Source: Sporichthyaceae bacterium
GTDB lineage: Bacteria > Actinomycetota > Actinomycetes > JACCUZ01
Length of the DNA stretch: 23,456 nucleotides
Assembly (NCBI GenBank): GCA_013698395.1
Contig: JACCUZ010000006.1
Location: 1 to 23,456 of the forward strand
Reading direction: 5' to 3'
The notes under the pieces are model-generated. The model saw only the letters and a program-made list of their open reading frames with translations. It was not told the DNA's origin and ran no database searches. Below, piece by piece: positions 13,571-20,860 of the stretch. Both the position numbers and the translations under genes were made by a program. Numbering within the stretch: the first letter of the stretch is position 1; every line of letters begins with the position of its first letter.

Positions 13571-15300
13571 GCGAGATCGACCGAGACCGTTACGGACTGC
13601 TCTACGGCCCGACCACCGGTGACCGGATCCGGCTGGCCGACACGGACCTGTTGATCGCCGTGACCGAGGACCGCTGCCGGCCGGAGGGCCGCTCCGGTGA
13701 CGAGGTCGTCTTCGGCGGTGGCAAGGTGATCCGGGAGTCGATGGGTCAGTCGCGTGCGACCCGGGCCGAGGGCGCTCCGGACCTCGTCATCACCGGCGCG
13801 GTCGTCCTGGACTACTGGGGGGTGGTCAAGGCTGACATCGGCGTCCGCGACGGACGCATCGTGGGAATCGGCAAGGCCGGAAACCCCGACACCATGGACG
13901 GTGTCGACCCGGCCTTGGTGATCGGTCCCTCGACGGAGATTCTCGCCGGCAACGGCAAGATTCTCACAGCCGGAGCTGTGGACTGCCACGTCCACCTGAT
14001 CAGCCCGACCCAGCTACCCGAGGCGATCGGGTCGGGGGTCACGACCTGGATCGGCGGAGGCACGGGACCGGCGGAGGGGACGAAGGCCACGACTGTGACC
14101 AGCAGCTCGTGGTACGTCGCGCGCCTGCTCGAGGCCTTCGACGGCTGGCCGGTCAACCTGGCCTTGCTCGGCAAGGGCAACACCGTCTCTGCCGACTCAC
14201 TTCGGGAACAGCTGCTCGCGGGCGTCTCGGGCTTCAAGCTGCACGAGGACTGGGGGAGCACACCCGCCGTGATCGACGCGTGCCTGCGGGTCGCGGACGA
14301 GACGGGCGTCCAGGTGGCCATCCATACCGACACCCTCAATGAGGCTGGCTTCGTCGAGGACACCGTTGCTGCCATTGCCGGACGGGGGATCCACGCGTAC
14401 CACACGGAGGGTGCGGGCGGCGGTCATGCGCCCGACATCATCACCGTCGCCGGTCACGCCAACGTGCTTCCTTCCTCGACGAACCCGACGCGGCCGCACA
14501 CGGTCAACACCCTCGACGAGCACCTCGACATGCTGATGGTGTGCCACCACCTGAACCCGGCGGTCGCCGAGGATCTGGCCTTCGCGGAGAGCCGCATCCG
14601 GCCCACGACCATGGCCGCTGAGGACGTGCTGCACGACATGGGGGCGATCTCGATGATCGGCTCGGACAGCCAGGCGATGGGGCGTGTCGGCGAGGTTGTG
14701 CTGCGCACGTGGCAGACGGCCCACGCGATGAAGCGCCGCCGCGGGTTCCTTCCGGGAGACGGAGGGACCGCCAACGGCGCGGACAACCAGCGGGCGCGCC
14801 GCTACGTCGCGAAGTACACGATCTGCCCCGCGGTGGCACACGGGCTGGAGCGAGAAGTGGGCTCGGTCGAGGTCGGCAAGCTCGCCGACCTGGTTCTCTG
14901 GGAACCGGCCTTCTTCGGGGTGCGTCCTCACGTCGTGGTCAAGGGCGGCCTGATCTCATGGGCAGCGATGGGCGATGCCAACGCCTCGATCCCGACACCG
15001 CAACCAGTCCTGCCACGGCCGATGTGGGGAGCCGAGCCGGCCGCCGCGGCCGCGACCTCGGTCTACTTCGTGTCGCAGATGGGTCTTGATGCCGGGCTCA
15101 CCGAGCGCCTCAACGTACGGCGAGAGCTGGTCCCCGCCCAGGACGTGCGCCGGCGGACGAAGCGCGACCTCCCGATGAACGACACGCTTCCCGACATCCG
15201 GGTCGAGCCGGACACGTTCACGGTGCGCATCGACGGTGACGTCGTTGAACCCCTACCTGCCGTCGATCTGCCGATGGCGCAGCGCTACTTCCTGTTCTGA
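13567..15300 (+). CDS. ureC: Urease alpha (catalytic) subunit
   Basis: 577 residues. It hydrolyses urea to ammonia and carbamate with a di-nickel centre. All key residues are seen: His141 and His143 (CHVHLI), carbamylated Lys224 (GFKLHEDWG), His253 (AIHTDTLNEAG), His287 (GGGHAPD), the flap Cys326-His327 (MVCHHLNP) and Asp367 (IGSDSQAMGR). The start ATG 13567 overlaps the ureB stop (ATGA) and gives the family N-terminus DRDRYGLLYGPTTGDRIRLA; the frame continues upstream but lies inside ureB. The enzyme should be active once the accessory proteins load nickel. Confidence 0.97.
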   Translation: MSEIDRDRYGLLYGPTTGDRIRLADTDLLIAVTEDRCRPEGRSGDEVVFGGGKVIRESMGQSRATRAEGAPDLVITGAVVLDYWGVVKADIGVRDGRIVGIGKAGNPDTMDGVDPALVIGPSTEILAGNGKILTAGAVDCHVHLISPTQLPEAIGSGVTTWIGGGTGPAEGTKATTVTSSSWYVARLLEAFDGWPVNLALLGKGNTVSADSLREQLLAGVSGFKLHEDWGSTPAVIDACLRVADETGVQVAIHTDTLNEAGFVEDTVAAIAGRGIHAYHTEGAGGGHAPDIITVAGHANVLPSSTNPTRPHTVNTLDEHLDMLMVCHHLNPAVAEDLAFAESRIRPTTMAAEDVLHDMGAISMIGSDSQAMGRVGEVVLRTWQTAHAMKRRRGFLPGDGGTANGADNQRARRYVAKYTICPAVAHGLEREVGSVEVGKLADLVLWEPAFFGVRPHVVVKGGLISWAAMGDANASIPTPQPVLPRPMWGAEPAAAAATSVYFVSQMGLDAGLTERLNVRRELVPAQDVRRRTKRDLPMNDTLPDIRVEPDTFTVRIDGDVVEPLPAVDLPMAQRYFLF

Positions 15301-15304
15301 TTTC

Positions 15305-16006
15305 ATGGGCACCGTCGCAGACTCGCGCGTGACAGCGAACCTTCTGCTCTTCGCCGACTCACGGCTCCCGGCCGGGGGTCACGCCCACTCCGGGGGAGTC
15401 GAGCGGGCCGTCGCCGCCGGAGCGGTTCGTGACATGCCCACCTTGGAGGGCTTCCTGCGTGGACGGCTCGCGACGGCGGGTGCTCAGTCAGCGGCAATCG
15501 CGGCGTACGCATGCAGGTCGGCCAATGACGATCCCGCCCCGGCCTTCACCTGTTGGCACCTGCTCGACGCCGAGGTGTCGGCACGGATGTCGTCACCGGC
15601 GCAGCGGTCGGCATCACGCGCCCAGGGCCGTGCGCTACTGCGTGTGCTCGTCGCCTGCTGGCCCGACTCCGTCCCAGTCGGGCTCGGCGACCGGCCCCAC
15701 CACGCGGTGGCCCTGGGGGTCGGCGTCGGCCTCGCCGGCGGCAGTCCGTACGCTGCGGCCCTGGTGGCGGCTTCCGCGTCGGTGAGCAGTCCGGCGTCCG
15801 CCGCCCTACGCCTTATGGGCTTCAACCCAGTTGAGGTCACCGCGCTGATCGCCGACCTGGCGGAGGACATCGACCGGTGCGCGGAAGCCGCCACGCACGC
15901 GAGCGACACGGGTGGCCCGGAGCTGCTGCCCTCGCCGACAGGCTTGATGCTGGACGTGCTCGCCGAGGACCACGCGCGCTCGGAGGTGAAGCTCTTTGCA
16001 TCGTGA
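15305..16006 (+). CDS. ureF: Urease accessory protein UreF
   Basis: About 233 residues. UreF forms the activation complex with UreD and UreG and gates nickel delivery to apo-urease. The LLLFADSRLPAGGHAHSGGVE opening corresponds to the family's LxDSxxPxGxxxHSxGLE signature, and the end SPTGLMLDVLAEDHARSEVKLFAS matches the UreF C-terminus. ATG 15305 stands four bases after the ureC stop. The rest of the domain is helical and alanine-rich, with modest conservation, as usual for this protein. Confidence 0.9.
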   Translation: MGTVADSRVTANLLLFADSRLPAGGHAHSGGVERAVAAGAVRDMPTLEGFLRGRLATAGAQSAAIAAYACRSANDDPAPAFTCWHLLDAEVSARMSSPAQRSASRAQGRALLRVLVACWPDSVPVGLGDRPHHAVALGVGVGLAGGSPYAAALVAASASVSSPASAALRLMGFNPVEVTALIADLAEDIDRCAEAATHASDTGGPELLPSPTGLMLDVLAEDHARSEVKLFAS

Positions 16007-16691
16007 GGGAGACGGCTCCGAGGGGCTCGACCGGTTCTCGTTGTTGGTCGGTGCGAGCGGGCGGTCAGCCCCCCGCCGGTCGCTGCGCGTGGGGATCGGC
16101 GGACCGGTAGGCAGCGGGAAGACCGCGCTCGTGGCGGCCCTTTGCCGCGCCCTCGGACGGGACCTGTCGATCGTCGTGGTGACCAACGACATCTACACCA
16201 CAGAGGATGCCGACTTCCTGCGCGCTGCGGGGATCCTCTCGACGGAGCGCATCGCGGCGGTTCAGACCGGCTGCTGCCCGCACACTGCGGTGCGCGATGA
16301 CATCGCGGCCAACCTCGAGGCTGTCGAAGCCCTCGAGGCGCAGCACGTGCCGGATCTCGTGCTCGTCGAGAGCGGTGGTGACAACCTCACGCTGACGTTC
16401 AGCCGGGGCCTGGTCGACTGTCAGCTGTTCGTCATCGATGTCTCGGGCGGGGACAAGGTCCCGCGCAAGGGCGGTCCGGGGGTCACCGCCTCGGACCTGC
16501 TGGTGGTCAACAAGACCGACCTCGCGCCTCTGGTCGGCGCCGACCTTGGTGTGATGGCTCGCGACGCCGCCCGGATGCGGGGCGACCGGCCGGTGGTCTT
16601 CACCGACCTCCGGGCCGACCCGCAGGCCGGCCCCGTGACGCGGTGGGTGCGCAACCGGTTGGGACAGCCGACCGATTCCATGGAGCGCTGA
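15996..16691 (+). CDS. ureG: Urease accessory GTPase UreG
   Basis: 231 residues. A SIMIBI GTPase that carries nickel to urease. The P-loop GGPVGSGKT is at 35-43, the nickel-binding CPH motif is in QTGCCPHTAVRDD, the metal/GTP segment is ESGGDNLTLTFS, and the guanine motif is VVNKTDLAPLVG. The rare TTG start is supported by GGAGG nine bases upstream (15982-15986). It overlaps ureF by 11 bases. The N-terminal 29 residues before the GTPase fold are not histidine-rich, so no nickel-storage tail is present; this matters because ureE is absent. Confidence 0.95.
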   Translation: MHREGDGSEGLDRFSLLVGASGRSAPRRSLRVGIGGPVGSGKTALVAALCRALGRDLSIVVVTNDIYTTEDADFLRAAGILSTERIAAVQTGCCPHTAVRDDIAANLEAVEALEAQHVPDLVLVESGGDNLTLTFSRGLVDCQLFVIDVSGGDKVPRKGGPGVTASDLLVVNKTDLAPLVGADLGVMARDAARMRGDRPVVFTDLRADPQAGPVTRWVRNRLGQPTDSMER

Positions 16692-16696
16692 TCGCG

Positions 16697-17434
16697 GTGC
16701 AGGCGAGAGCGCACGTGTCCGCGGTGGCGGCCGACGCTGGCCGGACCCGGCTGGACCGGCTGCGGTCTGAGGCGCCGCTGGTGCTCCGGCCTTCGCCTCG
16801 GGGCGTCATGCTCGTCGCCGGTGCCGGTGGCCCGCTGGGCGGTGACGATCTACACCTGGATGTCGACTTGGGGGCGGACGCTCGCCTTGACGTCGCGAGC
16901 GTGGCAGCCACGATCGTGCAGCGAGGTTTCTCCGCACCCGGTCGGCCGAGCGGTCCGGCGCGGTTCAGCATCCGCGCGGACCTGGGGGAGGACGCCTCGC
17001 TGCGATGGGAACCGGAGCCGATCGTCGTGTGTTCGGGCGCGACGCTGCAGGTCCACACGTCGGTGCGCTGCGCGCGCGGAGCCGCGCTTGTCTGGCGCGA
17101 GATCCTGGTGCTGGGTCGGCTCGGCGAGACAGGCGGTACGGCTTCGCTCACGATGGTCGTCGACGTGGCGGACCGGCCGGTCCTCCGACAGACGATCTGG
17201 GTTGGCGCCGCTGCGCCGACCGGGTGGGACGGAGCGGCCGGGAGCGGTGGTCATCGCGTCATCGGCTCCATGCTCCTGCTCGGCGCCGCGGCAGACGCTC
17301 TCCCCCGAGTCGAGCCCGACGGCGCCACCGCAGTCCTGACGCTCGAGGCCGGCGGGCTGTTGGTGACTGCTCTGGGTGACACCAGCCTCAACGTGCGACG
17401 ACGGCTGGACGCCGTTCGCTCGCTACGGTCCTAG
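16697..17434 (+). CDS. ureD: Urease accessory protein UreD
   Basis: About 245 residues. UreD is the scaffold that binds apo-urease and UreF/UreG. Recognisable stretches are RLDRLRSEAPLVLRPSPRG, GAGGPLGGDDLHLDVDLGAD, RWEPEPIVVCSGATLQV (the E/D-P region) and ALGDTSLNVRRRLDAV. GTG 16697, five bases after the ureG stop and 11 bases after GGAG, is the likely start; the frame extends upstream into ureG. It is the last gene of the operon. Its stop TAG (17432-17434) shares the tetranucleotide CTAG with the stop of the convergent IclR gene. Confidence 0.88.
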   Translation: MQARAHVSAVAADAGRTRLDRLRSEAPLVLRPSPRGVMLVAGAGGPLGGDDLHLDVDLGADARLDVASVAATIVQRGFSAPGRPSGPARFSIRADLGEDASLRWEPEPIVVCSGATLQVHTSVRCARGAALVWREILVLGRLGETGGTASLTMVVDVADRPVLRQTIWVGAAAPTGWDGAAGSGGHRVIGSMLLLGAAADALPRVEPDGATAVLTLEAGGLLVTALGDTSLNVRRRLDAVRSLRS

Positions 17435-18192
17435 ACGCCGGATCGTCGGGGCGGCCACGCCTCGGCGCCGAGTTCGCGAGAGAGGGCGCGCGCTGTCTCG
17501 CGGACCGCATCGCGAGCCCCGTGGCGCGCGAGCTCCTCGCCAGACGGGATGACGACCCCGATGGCCCCGACGGCTTCCCCCGTAGAGTCGAAGACGGGAC
17601 TCGCCAGTGCGCTTTCACCGATCAACGCCTCGTCCTGCTCCACCGCGACGCCGCTAGAGCGCACGCCCTCCAGCTGGTCGCGCAGGTCTTCGGGCGAGGT
17701 AAGGGTCTCGCCGGTCATGCTGCGCAGGCCCGAGGTGAGGACGCGCTTCTCCTCCTCGGGAAGGAAGGCCAGCATGGCCTTGCCGAGGGCGCTCGCGTGG
17801 ACCGGGATGACGATGCCGACCTCGGGCATCTGGCGGCTGCCGTCGGGTCGCGGTTCGTGGTGGATGATCACGACGTCGTCGATCAGCAGCACCCCGGTCC
17901 GGACGGCTAGTCGGGTGCGCCGGGCCAGGTCTTCAGCCCATGGGATGGTCTTGGAGCGCAGCTCCAGGGTGTCGAGGTACACGTTGCCCAGCCGAAGCAC
18001 CGCGGGTCCCAGCTGGTAGCGGCTCGAGCCGCGTTCCTGCACGACCATCCCGTGCTCGACCAGGGTCCGGACGATCCCATGCGTGGTCGACGGTGCCAGG
18101 CCCAGCCGCGTGGCCAGCTCGGACAGACTCATCCGCCGGGCGCCTTGCAAGGCCGTAAGGACCCGGATCGCCCGGTCCACCGACTGGATCAC
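17431..18192 (-). CDS. IclR family transcriptional regulator
   Basis: 253 residues, the normal IclR length. The winged helix is N-terminal (SVDRAIRVLTALQGARRMSL, then LATRLGLAPSTTHGIVRTLV); the effector-binding domain follows with GIVIPVHASALGKAMLAFLP and a C-terminal ASPVFDSTGEAVGAIGVVIP. Start GTG 18192 has GGAAGGGA about seven bases upstream; the open frame beyond it to 18534 is antisense to the channel gene. It is divergent from the MIP-dhaKLM operon, so it probably senses a metabolite of glycerol or dihydroxyacetone, as GylR-type IclR proteins do. Sign of control (repressor or activator) is not visible. Confidence 0.9.
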   Translation of the reverse strand: MIQSVDRAIRVLTALQGARRMSLSELATRLGLAPSTTHGIVRTLVEHGMVVQERGSSRYQLGPAVLRLGNVYLDTLELRSKTIPWAEDLARRTRLAVRTGVLLIDDVVIIHHEPRPDGSRQMPEVGIVIPVHASALGKAMLAFLPEEEKRVLTSGLRSMTGETLTSPEDLRDQLEGVRSSGVAVEQDEALIGESALASPVFDSTGEAVGAIGVVIPSGEELARHGARDAVRETARALSRELGAEAWPPRRSGV

Positions 18193-18209
18193 GACTTTTC
18201 CCTTCCGGA

Positions 18210-18225
18210 TGTGACCAATTTCACG
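18210..18225 (+). promoter_or_regulatory. Crp-like binding site
   Basis: TGTGA-CCAATT-TCACG matches the Crp consensus TGTGA-N6-TCACA in nine of ten half-site bases. It lies 18 bases upstream of the IclR start and about 97 bases upstream of the channel gene, in the divergent control region. Confidence 0.5.
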
Positions 18226-18269
18226 AAAGCCCTTGCGCTCTAGTGAATCACGGGCGTAACGTCCGCGAC

Positions 18270-18290
18270 GCATTCGACTATATCGAATGC
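18270..18290 (+). promoter_or_regulatory. IclR-type operator palindrome before the MIP-dhaKLM operon
   Basis: A perfect inverted repeat GCATTCGA-N5-TCGAATGC (N5 is CTATA), 31 bases upstream of the channel gene start. The TTCGA/TCGAA core resembles IclR-family operators. The spacer contains TATATC, a possible -10, so binding there would block transcription. A weaker related element (ATTCGG-N6-CGGAG) follows at 18292-18308. Confidence 0.6.
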
Positions 18291-18321
18291 GATTCGGACC
18301 TATCGGAGAGGGGCACCGCAC

Positions 18322-19113
18322 ATGCTCGACGAAACCACCCTGTTCCAGCGGCTGGGAGCTGAGGCCATTGGGACCGCTTTCCTGGTGTTCATCGGTGTCG
18401 GGGCCGTGCCCGCCACGTTGATCGTCAACGGAGACGCACCGTTCACGATGGCCGACCTGGGGATGATCTCCTTCGCGTTCGGCACGATCGTCGTGGCCAC
18501 GGTCTACGCCCTTGGACACATCGGGGGTAACCACATCAATCCGGCCGTCACCGTCGGTCTCGCCGTGTCGGGCAAGTTCCCGTGGTCTCAGGTGCCGGCC
18601 TACATCGGCGCACAGGTTGTTGGCGCGATCATCGGCGCTGCCGCCATCATCGGGGTCCTCGGCATGAAGGCCAGCGATGTCGGACTAGGTGTCGCGTCCT
18701 ATGCGGACATCAGCTGGGTGCAGGCGTTCACCGCCGAGTTCGTCGGCACGTTCATCCTGGTCTTCACCATCTTCGGCGTCATCCACCGCAAGGCTGCCGC
18801 GGGGTTCGCCGGTGTCGCGATCGGCCTGGTCGTGTTCGCCGCCATCATCCCGGTCGCGCCCGCCACCGGTGCATCGATCAATCCCGCCCGCACCGTCGGC
18901 CCCATGCTCGTGCAGCAGATCGCTGGCGGAACCGTCAAGTGGGGACAGCTGCCTGTCTACCTGGCTGCCGAGTTGCTCGCCGGCATCGCCGCCGCCCTGC
19001 TGTACGGCGTACTCGCCCGCACGCCTGCCGACCGACACACCGCAGGTCCTGGTGTGGACCTCGGAGACCCTGAGCCCGAGCCGGCGGTCGCGCGCCAGAC
19101 CAGCAGCGCCTGA
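18322..19113 (+). CDS. MIP family channel (aquaporin/glycerol facilitator)
   Basis: 263 residues, six membrane helices and two half-helices with the signature NPA boxes: GGNHINPAVTVGLAV and ATGASINPARTVGPML. As the first gene of the dha operon it probably admits glycerol or dihydroxyacetone. However, the second box continues NPART, not NPARD as in classic GlpF, and the position of the GlpF selectivity Phe is alanine (GASIN), so it is closer to the aquaporin branch; its selectivity is open. ATG 18322 has GAGAGGGG about eight bases upstream. The stop lies 43 bases before dhaK. Confidence 0.88.
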   Translation: MLDETTLFQRLGAEAIGTAFLVFIGVGAVPATLIVNGDAPFTMADLGMISFAFGTIVVATVYALGHIGGNHINPAVTVGLAVSGKFPWSQVPAYIGAQVVGAIIGAAAIIGVLGMKASDVGLGVASYADISWVQAFTAEFVGTFILVFTIFGVIHRKAAAGFAGVAIGLVVFAAIIPVAPATGASINPARTVGPMLVQQIAGGTVKWGQLPVYLAAELLAGIAAALLYGVLARTPADRHTAGPGVDLGDPEPEPAVARQTSSA

Positions 19114-19156
19114 CCCCCTCCCTACCCTAAGAAACCGGACCCGGAAAGGGACCCTC

Positions 19157-20158
19157 ATGAAAAAGCTGATCAACGACCCTAATGGCGTCGTGGTCGAAGC
19201 CCTGCTCGGCATCGAGGCTGCTCATCCCGACCTGCAGGTCGACCACCACAACAAGATCATCTACCGCGGGGATGCTCCCCGGAGCGGAAAGGTCGGCATC
19301 ATCTCCGGTGGTGGCTCCGGACACGAGCCGCTCCACGGGGGCTTCGTTGGCCTGGGCATGCTCGACGCCGCGTGCGCCGGAGAAGTGTTCACCTCCCCGG
19401 TGCCGGACCAGATGCTGGCGGCGACCAAGCTCGTGGACGGTGGCGCAGGGGTTCTGCACGTCGTGAAGAACTACACCGGTGACGTCATGAACTTCGAGAT
19501 GGCGGCCGAGCTCGCCGCGGGGGAGACCGGCGCCAACGTCGTGGCGGTCGTCACCGACGACGACGTCGCGGTCCAAGACAGCACCTGGACGGCCGGTCGT
19601 CGCGGCGTCGGCGTCACGGTGCTGCTCGAGAAGATCGCGGGTGCTGCGGCGGAGCAGGGTCGCGACCTCGACCAAGTCGCCGAAGTCGCTCGCACAGTCA
19701 ACGCCAACGGGCGCAGCATGGGGGTGGCTCTCACGTCCTGCACGGTTCCGTCCGCAGGCAAGCCGACGTTCGACCTCGGTGAGAGCGAGATGGAGCTCGG
19801 CGTCGGCATCCACGGCGAGCCGGGGCGCAAGCGGCTCCCGCTGGCACCCGCGAGCGACATCGCGGCGCTGCTGGTCGAGCCGATCCTCGCGGATCTGCCG
19901 TTCTCCAAGGGTGACGCGGTCATTGCGTTCGTGAATGGTCTCGGTGGCACTCCGTTGATCGAGCTCTACCTCATGTACAACGAGGTGAACAAGATCCTCA
20001 CGGGGCACGGGGTGCAGATCGCCCGGTCGCTCGTGGGGTCCTACATCACCTCGCTGGACATGGCAGGCTCCTCCATCACTCTGCTCAAGGTCGACGACGA
20101 ACTGCTCTCGCTCTGGGACGCTCCTGTGAGGACTCCGGCCTTGAGATGGGGAATCTGA
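19157..20158 (+). CDS. dhaK: Dihydroxyacetone kinase subunit DhaK
   Basis: 333 residues. It binds dihydroxyacetone covalently through a histidine and receives phosphate from DhaL-ADP-P. The N-terminus is MKKLINDPNGVVVEALLG. SGGGSGHEPLHGGFVG and VKNYTGDVMNFEMA hold the catalytic His and Asp, and His219 in GVGIHGEPGRKR is the substrate-linking residue. The C-terminal SLVGSYITSLDMAGSSITLL is typical. ATG 19157 has GGAAAGGGA upstream; the longer open frame from 18689 lies inside the channel gene. dhaL begins four bases after the stop. Confidence 0.96.
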   Translation: MKKLINDPNGVVVEALLGIEAAHPDLQVDHHNKIIYRGDAPRSGKVGIISGGGSGHEPLHGGFVGLGMLDAACAGEVFTSPVPDQMLAATKLVDGGAGVLHVVKNYTGDVMNFEMAAELAAGETGANVVAVVTDDDVAVQDSTWTAGRRGVGVTVLLEKIAGAAAEQGRDLDQVAEVARTVNANGRSMGVALTSCTVPSAGKPTFDLGESEMELGVGIHGEPGRKRLPLAPASDIAALLVEPILADLPFSKGDAVIAFVNGLGGTPLIELYLMYNEVNKILTGHGVQIARSLVGSYITSLDMAGSSITLLKVDDELLSLWDAPVRTPALRWGI

Positions 20159-20162
20159 CCAC

Positions 20163-20798
20163 ATGGATGAGAACGTGACCACGGCGGTCCTCGAGGAGTG
20201 GGTGCGCAGGTTTGCCACCCTGGTCGCCCAGAACCGGGACCACCTGACCGAGCTCGACGCGGCGATCGGTGATGCCGACCACGGGTCGAACATGGACAGG
20301 GGCATGAGGGCCGCCGTGGCCGCGCTGGACGAGTCACCCCCGGCCACGGCGGGTGCGCTGTTCACCAAGGTCGGCATGACCCTGGTCTCGACGGTCGGCG
20401 GTGCCAGCGGACCGCTGTTCGGAACTCTCTTTCTGCGCATCGGGACTTCGTTTGGTGACTCGGACACCGCCTCACCGCCCGACTTCGCGGCCGCGCTGCG
20501 TGCCGGCCTCGGCGGTGTGGTGGCACGCGGCAAGGCCGAGCCCGGTGACAAGACGATGTACGACGCGCTGGCACCCGCCGTCGACGCCCTGGATGCTGCG
20601 CTCCTCGAGCACCTGCCGCTCGGGGCGGCACTGAAGGTAGCCCGGGACGCCGCTGCGGCCGGACGCGACGCGACGACGCCGATGCTGGCGCGCAAGGGCC
20701 GGGCCAGCTACCTCGGCGAGCGCAGCGTGGGTCACCAGGACCCCGGCGCCACAACGGTGGCTCTCCTGCTGGAAGCAGCGACCGAATCTCCGTTCTAG
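20163..20798 (+). CDS. dhaL: Dihydroxyacetone kinase ADP-binding subunit DhaL
   Basis: 211 residues. DhaL carries a tightly bound ADP that DhaM rephosphorylates. The Mg/ADP aspartates lie in ELDAAIGDADHGSNMDRG (Asp32, Asp37, Asp39). VSTVGGASGPLFGTLFLR and GDKTMYDALAPAVDAL are the nucleotide-lid and helical-barrel signatures, and SYLGERSVGHQDPGATTVAL closes the domain. It lies four bases after dhaK and 62 bases before dhaM. Having ADP-type DhaL with a PTS-type DhaM indicates the PEP-dependent kinase, not the ATP-dependent one. Confidence 0.95.
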   Translation: MDENVTTAVLEEWVRRFATLVAQNRDHLTELDAAIGDADHGSNMDRGMRAAVAALDESPPATAGALFTKVGMTLVSTVGGASGPLFGTLFLRIGTSFGDSDTASPPDFAAALRAGLGGVVARGKAEPGDKTMYDALAPAVDALDAALLEHLPLGAALKVARDAAAAGRDATTPMLARKGRASYLGERSVGHQDPGATTVALLLEAATESPF

Positions 20799-20860
20799 AG
20801 GTGAATCTCGGCATCGAAGAGTGATATCGCGGGCGACACATGAGGGGAGGGCAAGCGGAC

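Noticed and set aside
19127..20695. 522-codon minus-strand frame opposite dhaK and dhaL
   Set aside because: Antisense to two well-conserved kinase subunits; composition is typical of a GC-driven shadow frame.
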